NCBI GenBank assembly: GCA_009885665.1
Contig: VFKI01000029.1
Span: forward strand, 1-19,978
Reading direction: 5' to 3'
DNA length: 19,978 nucleotides
Source of the DNA: Gammaproteobacteria bacterium
Lineage (GTDB): Bacteria; Pseudomonadota; Gammaproteobacteria; DSM-16500
In this document: positions 1 to 7,755 of the stretch, one piece after another
Position numbering within the stretch: position 1 is the first letter of the stretch
Layout: each line of letters opens with the position of its first letter
The notes under the pieces: generated by a model
What the model saw: only the letters and a program-made list of their open reading frames with translations
What the model was told of the DNA's origin: nothing
Database searches by the model: none
Translations under genes and position numbers: made by a program

Positions 1-189
1 CGACACACCCATCGCAATGGTACGCACCATGCCATCGCCTAATTGTTGCTGGACTTCCAGCACTAAATCCCGCGCTTCAACGCGCAAAGCATCATAGACT
101 TTTGGTACGCTACCGACTGGAAACTCAACGTCAATAACCGCGCCGATGATTTCAACAATATGGCCGACTGTGGTTGTGGTTGTACTCAT
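1..189 (-). CDS. atpD: F1Fo ATP synthase subunit beta, N-terminal part (gene cut by window edge)
   Basis: This is the start of the catalytic beta subunit of the F1 sector. Only the first 63 codons are in the window; the ATG is at 187-189 and the frame stays open to position 1. The visible part matches the family's N-terminal beta-barrel domain: after a Thr-rich start come GHIVEIIGAVIDVEF, then a VYDAL segment and LVLEVQQQLGDGMVRTIAMG. The Walker A loop and catalytic residues lie outside the window. A GAGG eight bases before the ATG can serve as ribosome binding site. The gene follows atpG by 14 bases and is the next cistron of the atp operon. Confidence 0.97.
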   Translation of the reverse strand, partial: MSTTTTTVGHIVEIIGAVIDVEFPVGSVPKVYDALRVEARDLVLEVQQQLGDGMVRTIAMGVS

Positions 190-203
190 TTCATTTACCT
201 CAT

Positions 204-1079
204 TTAGACTGCCGCGGCACCCGCGACAATTTCTGACAATTCTTGCGTAATGGCTGCCTGACGTGCTTTATGATAAGCGCGTTCCAATTGATGAATTAAA
301 TCTGCCGCATTTTCTGTTGCATTTTTCATAGCAATCATACGCGCAGCCTGCTCACAGGCAATGTTTTCAATCACGGCACGATACACTTGCGATTCAATAT
401 AACGACATAAAAACCGATCGAGCACTTCATTTGCATTATCAGGTTCATATAAATAATCCCAATGATTCGGCATGCGTCCCGTCGTTTGCGGCATGATTGG
501 TAATATTTGCTGAATGACCGCTTGCTGACTCATTGTGTTCACAAATTTATTTGAGCACAGATACAATGCATCTATACGCTTAGCTTCATCCGTCGATTTA
601 CCCGCATCCAACATGGTTTTAACAATGCCAGTTAAATCATGTGCCGTCGGTGCATCGCCTAAATGCGTTTGTTGCGCCAAGACATGGCCACCGACGCGTC
701 GGAAAAAACCTTCCGCCTTTCGACCCACCAATGCCAATTGAATGCTAACCGATTTATCATGCCAATCGCGCATCGCCGCAATGGCGCTACGCAATAACAA
801 CGTATTCAAACCGCCGCATAAACCACGATCCGTTGTTACCACAATAAAACCGACGCGCTTAACTTCACGCGTTTGTAAAAAAGGATGCGTATATTCCGGA
901 TGCGCCAATGACAAGTGACCGACCACTTGTGCAATTTTATCCGCATAGGGACGCGCGTGCTGCATACGCTCTTGCGCACGCCGCATCTTACTTGCCGCAA
1001 CCATTTCCATTGCACGCGTAATTTTCTGCGTGTTTTTAATGCTGCGAATTTTGCCACGTATTTCTTTTGCGACTGCCAT
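204..1079 (-). CDS. atpG: F1Fo ATP synthase subunit gamma
   Basis: Encodes the central rotor shaft of F1, which couples c-ring rotation to conformational change in the alpha3beta3 head. The 291-residue product is close to the usual 287-290. It opens with the typical MAVAKEIRGKIRSIKNTQKI followed by TRAMEMVAASKMRRAQ, the N-terminal coiled-coil half. The Rossmann-like middle carries TDRGLCGGLN near residues 83-92. The C-terminal helix contains ENAADLIHQLERAYHKARQA and ITQELSEIV, which forms the other half of the coiled coil inside the alpha3beta3 ring. The start lies two bases after the atpA stop codon, so translational coupling is likely; an AGG in the atpA end can act as the ribosome binding site. 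Membership of the atp operon is clear from order and spacing. Confidence 0.98.
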   Translation of the reverse strand: MAVAKEIRGKIRSIKNTQKITRAMEMVAASKMRRAQERMQHARPYADKIAQVVGHLSLAHPEYTHPFLQTREVKRVGFIVVTTDRGLCGGLNTLLLRSAIAAMRDWHDKSVSIQLALVGRKAEGFFRRVGGHVLAQQTHLGDAPTAHDLTGIVKTMLDAGKSTDEAKRIDALYLCSNKFVNTMSQQAVIQQILPIMPQTTGRMPNHWDYLYEPDNANEVLDRFLCRYIESQVYRAVIENIACEQAARMIAMKNATENAADLIHQLERAYHKARQAAITQELSEIVAGAAAV

Positions 1080-1081
1080 CG

Positions 1082-2632
1082 TTAACCTGTAAAGTGCTTT
1101 ACGAAAGTTTCAATCACACTGACAAATGTCTTTTCAATATCTGCATTCCAATCACCCGTTTGGTTGAGTTTCTCAATCAATGCCGCGTGTGTTTCACGGA
1201 AAGCGATCAACAATTCTTGTTCAAACAAAGCGATTTTATCCAGCGCCACGCCATCCAAATAGCCTTTGTCCGCCGCATACATGATAAGTGCCATATTAGC
1301 AACCGACAAGGGTTTATATTGTTTTTGCTTCATCACTTCAGTAATACGTTGACCACGCTCTAATTGTTTACGCGTTGCATCATCTAAGTCAGACAAAAAT
1401 TGCGAAAAAGCCGCCAATTCACGATATTGCGCTTGCGCAATACGAATACCCCCCACCAATTTTTTAATGATTTTGGTTTGCGCCGCACCACCGACACGCG
1501 ACACAGATAAACCCGCATTAATTGCAGGACGAATTCCCGCGTTAAACAAATCAGTTTCTAAAAAGATTTGCCCGTCCGTAATAGAAATAACGTTAGTCGA
1601 AATAAACGCCGACACATCGCCTGCTTGCGTTTCAATAATGGGTAATGCGGTTAATGAACCCGTCTGACCCGTCACAGCACCACCGGTAGCAGCCGTCACA
1701 TAGGCTTCATTCACACGCGAAGCACGTTCTAATAAACGTGAATGCAAATAAAACACATCGCCCGGATACGCTTCGCGACCCGGTGGACGACGTAATAACA
1801 AAGAAATTTGACGATACGCCCATGCTTGACGCGTTAAATCATCATAAATAATCAGCGCATCTTGACCTTTATCACGGAAGTATTCGCCCATACTGCAACC
1901 GGCATACGGTGCGACAAATTGCAACGCAGCTGCCTCAGCCGCAGAAGCCACCACAATAATCGTGTGCGCTAATGCATTATGTTCTTCTAATTTGCGTACC
2001 AACGCCGCAACAGAAGAAGCCTTTTGGCCAATTGCAACATAAATACACTTTACCCCAGTATCGCGTTGATTGATGATGGCATCAATTGCAATCGCAGTTT
2101 TACCGGTTTGACGATCACCGATAATTAATTCACGTTGGCCACGACCGATTGGCACCATGGCATCAATCGATTTAATCCCTGTTTGCAAAGGTTGCGAAAC
2201 CGGTTGACGCGCAATAACACCTGGCGCGACTTTTTCCACTGGCGCAGTTTGTGTTGCCGCAATCTCACCTTTGCCATCAATCGGTTGACCCAATGCATTC
2301 ACAACACGACCAAGCAATGCTTCGCCGACGGGCACTTCTAAAATGCGTCCAGTACATTTAGCAATTTGGCCTTCCGCTAAATTATCCGTACGACCCAACA
2401 CCACCACACCGACCGCATCACGCTCAAGATTAAGTGCCAAACCATACACGCCGCCGGGAAATTCAATCATTTCGCCTTGCATCGCATCCGTCAGGCCGTG
2501 CACGCGCACAATGCCATCTTTTAAGCTAACGATGGTGCCTTCGGTACGGACTTCTACACCCGCTTCAAATTTTTCGATGCGCTGGCGAATCAATTCACTG
2601 ATTTCTGCCGGAGAAAGTTGCGTAAACTGCAT
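1082..2632 (-). CDS. atpA: F1Fo ATP synthase subunit alpha
   Basis: Encodes the non-catalytic nucleotide-binding subunit of F1. The 516-residue protein has the expected length (513 in E. coli). The N-terminal beta-barrel (about 1-95) is followed by the nucleotide-binding domain with the P-loop GDRQTGKT near residues 171-178. The second conserved block contains LIIYDDLTRQAWAYRQISLL, and the alpha-subunit arginine-finger region appears as LSVSRVGGAAQ near residue 375. The C-terminal helical domain ends in VIETFVKHFTG. An AAGG about nine bases before the ATG is the likely ribosome binding site. It follows atpH by 12 bases and precedes atpG by two bases, as expected inside an atp operon. I see no missing motif. 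Confidence 0.98.
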   Translation of the reverse strand: MQFTQLSPAEISELIRQRIEKFEAGVEVRTEGTIVSLKDGIVRVHGLTDAMQGEMIEFPGGVYGLALNLERDAVGVVVLGRTDNLAEGQIAKCTGRILEVPVGEALLGRVVNALGQPIDGKGEIAATQTAPVEKVAPGVIARQPVSQPLQTGIKSIDAMVPIGRGQRELIIGDRQTGKTAIAIDAIINQRDTGVKCIYVAIGQKASSVAALVRKLEEHNALAHTIIVVASAAEAAALQFVAPYAGCSMGEYFRDKGQDALIIYDDLTRQAWAYRQISLLLRRPPGREAYPGDVFYLHSRLLERASRVNEAYVTAATGGAVTGQTGSLTALPIIETQAGDVSAFISTNVISITDGQIFLETDLFNAGIRPAINAGLSVSRVGGAAQTKIIKKLVGGIRIAQAQYRELAAFSQFLSDLDDATRKQLERGQRITEVMKQKQYKPLSVANMALIMYAADKGYLDGVALDKIALFEQELLIAFRETHAALIEKLNQTGDWNADIEKTFVSVIETFVKHFTG

Positions 2633-2644
2633 AGGTCAATACCT

Positions 2645-3190
2645 TTAATACGTTGTTTCAAGAAATTTCAACATGCGGCTAAGCTTGCCGCGGACTGAGC
2701 CATCCATTACTTGGTCGCCAGCAGTGACGATAATGCCCCCCAGAAGCGCATCATCCACTGTAACCACCAATTTTACTTGCTGTTGCAAGCGTTTTTGCAA
2801 ATGCATTGCCAACGCATCCAAATATATTTCATCCAGCGCTACAGCGGATGTCACCGTCACCGTCTGCGTTTTTTCATACGCTTCACAACGCGCCCGAAAC
2901 AAACGCGCCATTTCCGGTAAAGCGATTAAGCGTCGGTTAGCCGCTAATACACGCATAAAATTCGTTTGATGCGCATCGAGCGGTTGCAAAATATCTATAT
3001 AAAAATCAGCTAATTTATGCCAGTCTACTGCAGGACGACGTAATAAAGTGCGCACCTGCGCATCCGCCGTCACGCGCGCAGCATTTTCCAATAACGTACG
3101 CCAAGCCGATAAATTTGCCTGCACTAACGCATCGCTAAATGCGGCAGCAACATAAGGACGTGCGACTGATGTAAGACGGTCTGCTGTCAT
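2645..3190 (-). CDS. atpH: F1Fo ATP synthase subunit delta
   Basis: Encodes the peripheral-stalk subunit that ties the top of F1 to the b subunits. The product is 181 residues (E. coli 178). The N-terminal helical bundle begins near VARPYVAAAFSDALVQ, close to the ARPYA start seen in the family. The C-terminal part contains VDDALLGGIIVTAGDQVMDGS and VRGKLSRM, the most conserved delta-subunit signature. The start codon overlaps the end of atpF by four bases (ATGA at 3187-3190), so it is probably translated by coupling. A GGCGGA six bases upstream lies inside the atpF coding sequence. Sequence is divergent outside the C-terminus, which is usual for this subunit. Confidence 0.96.
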   Translation of the reverse strand: MTADRLTSVARPYVAAAFSDALVQANLSAWRTLLENAARVTADAQVRTLLRRPAVDWHKLADFYIDILQPLDAHQTNFMRVLAANRRLIALPEMARLFRARCEAYEKTQTVTVTSAVALDEIYLDALAMHLQKRLQQQVKLVVTVDDALLGGIIVTAGDQVMDGSVRGKLSRMLKFLETTY

Positions 3191-3657
3191 ATTTCCGCCA
3201 CAAATTCAGCCAATAATTCTTTTTGCGCATTCACATCGAGATTACGACGTAAGATTTTACTCGCGCCAGCGACGGCCAATTGACCTAACTGACTACGTAA
3301 TGCTTCACGTGTTTCACCAACTTCACGACCAAAATCTTCACGTGCTGCAGCAACGATACGCTGACCTTCTTCCCGTGCAGCAAGCCGCGCTTCTTCAACA
3401 ATACGCGTCGAACGCTTATTGGCTTCTTCTACAATATGATTAGCGCTTTGCTTTGCTTCGCCCAACAAGCTTACGACTTGCTGTTCAGCTGCTGCCAATT
3501 CACGTTGTGCTGCAGCGGCAGCTTCAAGTCCTGCCGCGATGGTTTTTTCACGCTCCGCCAAATAATGCGTAATCGGCGGCCAGACATAACGCAAGGTAAA
3601 CCAAACTAAGACGGCAAACGTCAGTAGCTGGCCAACAAGCGTGAGATTGATTTCCAT
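3187..3657 (-). CDS. atpF: F1Fo ATP synthase subunit b
   Basis: Encodes the membrane-anchored stator subunit. The 156-residue length equals that of E. coli b. The N-terminus (residues about 1-28) is a single transmembrane helix starting MEINLTLVGQLLTFAVLVWF, followed by TLRYVWPPI, the usual membrane-exit motif. The rest is a long, charged, alanine-rich amphipathic helix (LEAAAAAQRELAAAEQQVV and further) fitting the dimeric right-handed coiled coil of the peripheral stalk. The C-terminus, rich in LLAEFVAEI, is the delta-binding end. It lies 31 bases downstream of atpE and overlaps atpH by four bases. Assignment rests on order, length and topology more than on point motifs, because b diverges quickly. 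Confidence 0.96.
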   Translation of the reverse strand: MEINLTLVGQLLTFAVLVWFTLRYVWPPITHYLAEREKTIAAGLEAAAAAQRELAAAEQQVVSLLGEAKQSANHIVEEANKRSTRIVEEARLAAREEGQRIVAAAREDFGREVGETREALRSQLGQLAVAGASKILRRNLDVNAQKELLAEFVAEI

Positions 3658-3688
3658 GCACGGAACCTCGCTTAACTTTTTAACTTTA

Positions 3689-3994
3689 TTAACCGGTGTG
3701 CGCGGTCGCAGCAGCCGTCAATACCGCATTTAATAATGGGCTCTTGGACGCAAACAACAAATACAATCCCAAACCAATTGAAATTGCCGCAAATGCGTCA
3801 ACCAAACCCGCCACGATAAACATACGCGCCATCAACATGCCCGATAATTCTGGCTGACGCGCCACGCCTTCCAAGTATTTACCCCCCAACACGCCGAAAC
3901 CAATAGCGGTTCCCAGTGAAGATAAGCCGAGTAATAAACCAAATGCCACGGCTGTGTAGCCTTGCACTACGCTAATTGCACTTACGATATCCAT
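3689..3994 (-). CDS. atpE: F1Fo ATP synthase subunit c (ring subunit), with a C-terminal extension
   Basis: Encodes the c-ring proteolipid of Fo. Two transmembrane helices (about 12-43 and 55-83) flank the polar loop with ARQPEL at 45-50. The ion-carrying carboxylate is Asp66 in IVAGLVDAFAA. Helix 1 reads SSLGTAIGFGVLGG and lacks the glutamine of sodium-type rings, so proton use is inferred. At 101 residues it is about 20 longer than E. coli c; the excess is mainly a tail after LYLLFA (SKSPLLNAVLTAAATAHTG), which would sit on the periplasmic side. A strong GGAGG ribosome binding site lies six bases before the ATG, in keeping with the high c-subunit stoichiometry. The gap to atpB (3995-4099) holds a repeat remnant. 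Confidence 0.97.
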   Translation of the reverse strand: MDIVSAISVVQGYTAVAFGLLLGLSSLGTAIGFGVLGGKYLEGVARQPELSGMLMARMFIVAGLVDAFAAISIGLGLYLLFASKSPLLNAVLTAAATAHTG

Positions 3995-4030
3995 TGAGCC
4001 TCCAAGATCAAGTTAATTATTAATAAATTC

Positions 4031-4099
4031 GTATCTATTACAAAAATAAGGTAGAGGAACTGAGCACGCGACACACTGCATCAGCGTCTAACATCATCA
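4031..4099 (+). repeat. Truncated family A MITE-like repeat between atpB and atpE
   Basis: This 69-bp stretch begins GTATCTATTACAAAAATAAG and continues with GGAACTGAGCACGCGACACA, CTGCAT and AGCGTC. It matches, with scattered changes, the first half of the repeats at 16907 and 19883 and the reverse complement of the one at 7794-7935. It stops right at the atpB stop codon (4100-4102) and lacks the hairpin core and the far terminus. It therefore looks like an old fragment. It lies inside the transcribed atp operon, between the atpB stop and the atpE ribosome binding site. Confidence 0.8.
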
Positions 4100-4864
4100 C
4101 TAATGCGTTTCATGCGCCATACTCAAGTAAACAACCGTCAACATCATAAAAACAAATGCTTGAATGGTAATGACAAGAATATGGAAGATCGCCCAGATAC
4201 TGCCGGGTAATACTTGTACCCACCATGGCATCATCGCAATCAAGATAAAAATTAATTCGCCCGCAAACATGTTGCCAAAAAGTCGCAAGGCCAGCGTAAA
4301 GGGTTTAACAAATTCTTCCAGTAACCGGAAAGGTAAATTTAGGAAAAATAAATATGGCCCAAACGGCTTAGTTAACATTTCAACGCCCAGCGACCAACCC
4401 TTAATCGTAATATTATAAAAAACGACTAAAATAAAAATGCTGATTGACATAGCAAACGTCGCATTCGGATCTGCGGTTGGCACACTTCTAAAATGCCCGA
4501 CACCAAATAATTGCAATACGTTTGGCAGAAAATCGACGGGCAGGAGATCCATTAATCCCATACAAAAAATCCATAAAAAAACCACCATCGCCAAGGGGGC
4601 AATCAACGTACTCTTGCCATGGTAAGTTTCATTCACCGTATCTTGCACAAAGTTAATGACCACTTCAACCATATTTTGCAAACGTCCCGGCACACCCGCA
4701 TGCATATGCACTGCGATATAACGCAAAAAACCTGCTAGCAAAACAGCAATAAAAATAGATACGCTTAACGTATCAAGATGCAACGTCCAGAAACCTGACC
4801 CAACCGTCAAATGTTCCATATGATGTTGGATATACGCGCCACTGGTCATTTCAGGTGTACTCAT
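4100..4864 (-). CDS. atpB: F1Fo ATP synthase subunit a
   Basis: Encodes the stator membrane subunit that forms the two proton half-channels against the c ring. The 254-residue protein is slightly shorter than E. coli a (271). The essential arginine is Arg194 in LALRLFGNMFAGEL (residues 191-204), preceded by EEFVKPF and followed by a hydrophobic C-terminal helical pair. Earlier helices cover about 33-52, 88-110 and 138-156, and DLLPVDFLP (106-114) is the family motif. The start overlaps the end of atpI by four bases (4861-4864). The stop is followed at once by a repeat fragment, so the atpB-atpE gap is about 105 bases. Confidence 0.97.
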   Translation of the reverse strand: MSTPEMTSGAYIQHHMEHLTVGSGFWTLHLDTLSVSIFIAVLLAGFLRYIAVHMHAGVPGRLQNMVEVVINFVQDTVNETYHGKSTLIAPLAMVVFLWIFCMGLMDLLPVDFLPNVLQLFGVGHFRSVPTADPNATFAMSISIFILVVFYNITIKGWSLGVEMLTKPFGPYLFFLNLPFRLLEEFVKPFTLALRLFGNMFAGELIFILIAMMPWWVQVLPGSIWAIFHILVITIQAFVFMMLTVVYLSMAHETH

Positions 4865-5256
4865 AACTGCACCGCCTTACGCTTCAGACCATACACACCC
4901 GCCGCAATCCAAAAAGACGCGAGCGCGACCATAAAACCACCTATAACAAAACGCGCATCAAGCGCTAACATGCGCAACACGCACATTAACAAAACAGCCG
5001 CAACAATCAAACGTAATACTTCGCCAAGCGTGAAAAGCACAATAAACGTTTTCGCCGAAGACTGATTGATGAAAGCCAGTTGGACGAATAATAATGTCGG
5101 CACCCAACAAGCGAGACTGCCCGTCAACACCGCAACGCCGGCATGACCGCCCGCAACCAATGCAGCAACGACGGCACATAAGGCTAACAGCAAAAATTGC
5201 TGATAGACGATTTGTAGCGCATTACGTCTGCCCATTTGAATTGCTGCGTTTGTCAC
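4861..5256 (-). CDS. atpI: ATP synthase accessory protein I
   Basis: AtpI is a small membrane protein at the head of many atp operons; it is not a subunit of the finished enzyme and is thought to help assemble the c ring. The 131-residue product has four hydrophobic segments (about 17-36, 39-58, 66-90 and 97-123), matching the family topology. The reading starts with GTG at 5254-5256; the nearest purine-rich stretch is GGGAG 11 bases upstream, which is weak. An in-frame ATG seven codons later has no better site, so the start is uncertain by seven residues. It overlaps atpB by four bases, which supports coupling. Confidence 0.92.
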   Translation of the reverse strand: MTNAAIQMGRRNALQIVYQQFLLLALCAVVAALVAGGHAGVAVLTGSLACWVPTLLFVQLAFINQSSAKTFIVLFTLGEVLRLIVAAVLLMCVLRMLALDARFVIGGFMVALASFWIAAGVYGLKRKAVQL

Positions 5257-5327
5257 GGCCTGCGGCTCTCCCTCGCACCAAGTGTAGCTGGCACGAAATT
5301 AGTCAATATGTTACATGAATGGGCGCG

Positions 5328-5356
5328 AGTATAAAGGCTTTTGCAGCCTGCTGCAA
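5328..5356 (-). promoter_or_regulatory. Candidate sigma70 promoter of the atp operon
   Basis: On the minus strand a -35 like element TTGCAG (5351-5356) is separated by exactly 17 bases from a -10 element TATACT (5328-5333). The predicted start of transcription near 5321 leaves a leader of about 65 bases before the atpI GTG. The -10 matches consensus in five of six positions, the -35 in only three in a row (TTG). The -35 lies within the right arm of a small hairpin, TTGCAGC / GCTGCAA (5341-5356), just after parB. No U-tract follows, so that hairpin is a doubtful terminator and parB transcripts may read into atp. Confidence 0.5.
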
Positions 5357-5371
5357 TGCATTACAAAATGA

Positions 5372-6256
5372 TCACTGAAAATATCCCAACACCGAGTCAA
5401 GCTCATCCAAGCTATCATAACGAATCACTAACCGACCGCGCCCCTTCGCATTACACGCTAACTGCACGCCCACCCCCAAACGATCCGCCAAATCCTGTTG
5501 TATTTGACGCAAATCAGGCGCAGGCGCTGCCGTTGGCGCCACAGGTTTAGGCATTTGCAAACGACGCACATGCGCTTCTGCTTCGCGCACCGACCAGCTT
5601 TTTTGTACGATCAATTGTGCCACTTGCAATTGCAGCTCCGCCGTCAGCGTCAATAAAGCACGCGCATGACCCATTTCGATATCGCCGCGTTCCAACATCA
5701 AACGCACGGGTTCCGCTAAACTCAATAAACGCAACAAATTCGTCACGCTGGCACGTGATTTACCGACCGCTGTCGCGACAGCTTGATGCGTCATCGAAAA
5801 TTCATCCAGCAAGCGCTGCATGGCAAATGCTTCTTCGACAGGATTTAAACTTTCACGCTGAATATTTTCAATCAACGCAATCGCGACCGCCGCTTCATCT
5901 GGAATATCACGCACAATTGTCGGCACAGTGACCAGCCCTGCCAATTGCGCCGCGCGCCAGCGCCGCTCACCGGCGATAATTTCATACCGGTCATTTGCTG
6001 TTTTACGTACGACGATCGGCTGAATAATGCCTTGGGCACGAATCGAATTCGCCAATTCCTCTAATGCGGCAGGATCCATATCGCGTCGCGGCTGATATTT
6101 ACCTGGCTGTAGGCAATCAACATCCAAATGCGTCATTTGCTCGCCGTTCGTCGCGATTTCGGCTTCTAATACCGCCGCACCCGAACCCAATAATAATGCA
6201 TCGAGGGATTTTCCCAATCCGCGTTTTTTTGCTGTTACGCCTATCCTACTGGTCAT
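5372..6256 (-). CDS. parB: Chromosome-partitioning protein ParB (Spo0J family)
   Basis: ParB is the CTP-dependent parS-binding clamp that loads on the origin region for chromosome segregation. Starting at the ATG 6254-6256, the product is 294 residues, typical of chromosomal ParB. The N-terminus carries KKRGLGKSLDALL (residues 10-22), a typical ParB opening. The CTP/NTP-binding core includes GERRWRAA (96-103) and ENIQRESLNPVEEA (130-143), followed by the helix-turn-helix segment around TAVGKSRASVTNLLRLLSL. The short C-terminal dimerisation domain ends in LDSVLGYFQ. The start is chosen because GGGAG lies five bases upstream and because the frame upstream has no family similarity. parA, the usual upstream partner, is not adjacent; the next gene is divergent. 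Confidence 0.95.
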   Translation of the reverse strand: MTSRIGVTAKKRGLGKSLDALLLGSGAAVLEAEIATNGEQMTHLDVDCLQPGKYQPRRDMDPAALEELANSIRAQGIIQPIVVRKTANDRYEIIAGERRWRAAQLAGLVTVPTIVRDIPDEAAVAIALIENIQRESLNPVEEAFAMQRLLDEFSMTHQAVATAVGKSRASVTNLLRLLSLAEPVRLMLERGDIEMGHARALLTLTAELQLQVAQLIVQKSWSVREAEAHVRRLQMPKPVAPTAAPAPDLRQIQQDLADRLGVGVQLACNAKGRGRLVIRYDSLDELDSVLGYFQ

Positions 6257-6359
6257 AGCCACTCCCGCTAGTAATGTGCGCATGGTAATCACATCAGCAG
6301 CCATAGCGCAAGCCGCCATAAACGCGTAAAATGAACGAACGCATAGACAGAGAGCTTTC

Positions 6360-7745
6360 ATGAACAGAGAAACCAGCGCTTGCCACGTCATCAAAGACCC
6401 CATTCACGGCACAATGCAATTCACCCGCATGGGCTACCGCTGGATCAAACCCTTTATCGATAGCGCCGGCTTTCAGCGTCTACGCCATATAAAACAAATG
6501 GGCATGAGCGATTACATTTTTCCAGGCGCGGTTCACACGCGCTTCAATCATTGTCTCGGTTGCTGCTATATCGCCAGTCAAATCGCCTACCAATTACAAT
6601 TATCCGATGAAGAACGGCAATGGGTCATGATCGCCGGACTTTTACACGATATCGGTCATGGGCCATTTTCTCATGCTTTTGAAGACTTATTTCATAATCG
6701 CCTCATCCGTCACGAAGCTTGGACGCCTTTTTTCCTAGCAGATTATAGTAGCGATGCTTTTCTTGATCATTACAATGCACAAAATCCCGAACACACTTTA
6801 ACGCCAGAAAAATTACAAACGTTGAGCGATATTATCATGCACCGCGCGGCTGGCACGCGCTTACTGGCTGATATTGTCTCGTCACAACTGGATGCTGACC
6901 GACTGGATTATTTATTACGTGACAGTCATTTTTGTGGCGTGACCTATGGCGAATTTGATATTCGCTGGATGTTAAACTCAATGACGGTCATCAACACGCC
7001 GGGGGGTGAGCGCCTCGGCGTAACACACAAAGGCATCGGCGTGGTTGAACATTACTTAATGGCACGCCGCCTCATGACGCGCAATATTTGCCATCACCCT
7101 AAAAAGATAGCGCTGGAATATTATTTGGTACAATTACTTTCACGCCTGGCCGCCAGCCTGGAAGATTTTGATGAATTTGCCGAAATACGCGCAACCCTGC
7201 CCGGCAAATTTCTGCTGGCCGCCAATCGTTTTAATCAAGCAGCGCGCATCAGCAATGATCATGACACCTTGGTGCAACAATTTTTACAGCAACAATATGT
7301 CGCTTATCGCGAATTGTGCGATTACGATATTTTTGCTGTTATTCGTCAATTGGCCAGCATGACGCTTGATCACGACGCAGTACAACTCGCAAAACGCATT
7401 CATCATCGTCGTATTCCAGTCATTTTCACGCTGGAACCCACGGCTGTCTCCTTTGCCGCCACAGCGATTACCGACTTACACCAACAACGTCATATCGCGC
7501 TGCGTGATTGGCAAGTGGCATTAATCAAATTACCCCATCAATCCTATTCAGCAAATGCCGACCCCATTTTAGTCACGCATGATCAAGGTGAAACCAAAAC
7601 ATTGGATGAAACATCGCTGATGATACGCGCACTATCCGATCGCGCGGAACACACCACTTTTCTATGTATCGACAGTGAAATTGCCACGAAAGATTACATT
7701 CAAAAAATCACGCGTGCGCTGCAACAAGACTACATCGTAAGCTGA
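6360..7745 (+). CDS. HD-domain phosphohydrolase, SAMHD1/dNTP triphosphohydrolase-like
   Basis: A 461-residue cytoplasmic metal-dependent phosphohydrolase. The HD signature is complete: His64 in TRFNHCLGC, the His96-Asp97 pair in GLLHDIGHGPFSHAFE, and Asp178 in SQLDADRLDYLLRDS. The opening IKDPIHGTMQ and the DADRLDYLLRD block are typical of the SAMHD1/YwfO-like branch, whose members hydrolyse dNTPs or related nucleotides; the true substrate cannot be told from sequence. A weak GAGAG precedes the ATG. A TAAAAT about 25 bases upstream could be a -10, without a clear -35. The gene is divergent from parB (gap 103 bases) and its stop overlaps the ribosome binding site of the next gene, so it probably heads an operon with glmU and glmS. 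Confidence 0.9.
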   Translation: MNRETSACHVIKDPIHGTMQFTRMGYRWIKPFIDSAGFQRLRHIKQMGMSDYIFPGAVHTRFNHCLGCCYIASQIAYQLQLSDEERQWVMIAGLLHDIGHGPFSHAFEDLFHNRLIRHEAWTPFFLADYSSDAFLDHYNAQNPEHTLTPEKLQTLSDIIMHRAAGTRLLADIVSSQLDADRLDYLLRDSHFCGVTYGEFDIRWMLNSMTVINTPGGERLGVTHKGIGVVEHYLMARRLMTRNICHHPKKIALEYYLVQLLSRLAASLEDFDEFAEIRATLPGKFLLAANRFNQAARISNDHDTLVQQFLQQQYVAYRELCDYDIFAVIRQLASMTLDHDAVQLAKRIHHRRIPVIFTLEPTAVSFAATAITDLHQQRHIALRDWQVALIKLPHQSYSANADPILVTHDQGETKTLDETSLMIRALSDRAEHTTFLCIDSEIATKDYIQKITRALQQDYIVS

Positions 7746-7755
7746 GGAGCTTTTT

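Noticed and set aside
1193..1208. parS-like TGTTTCACG half-site inside atpA
   Set aside because: Only about 12 of 16 bases fit the parS palindrome; roughly one such match is expected by chance in 20 kb. Similar partial matches at 3301-3316 and near 3337 in atpF are equally weak.
6257..6403. N-terminal extension of the parB reading frame
   Set aside because: It has no ribosome binding site at its start, overlaps the HD gene start on the other strand, and shows no ParB or ParA similarity; the ATG at 6254-6256 has a good GGGAG.
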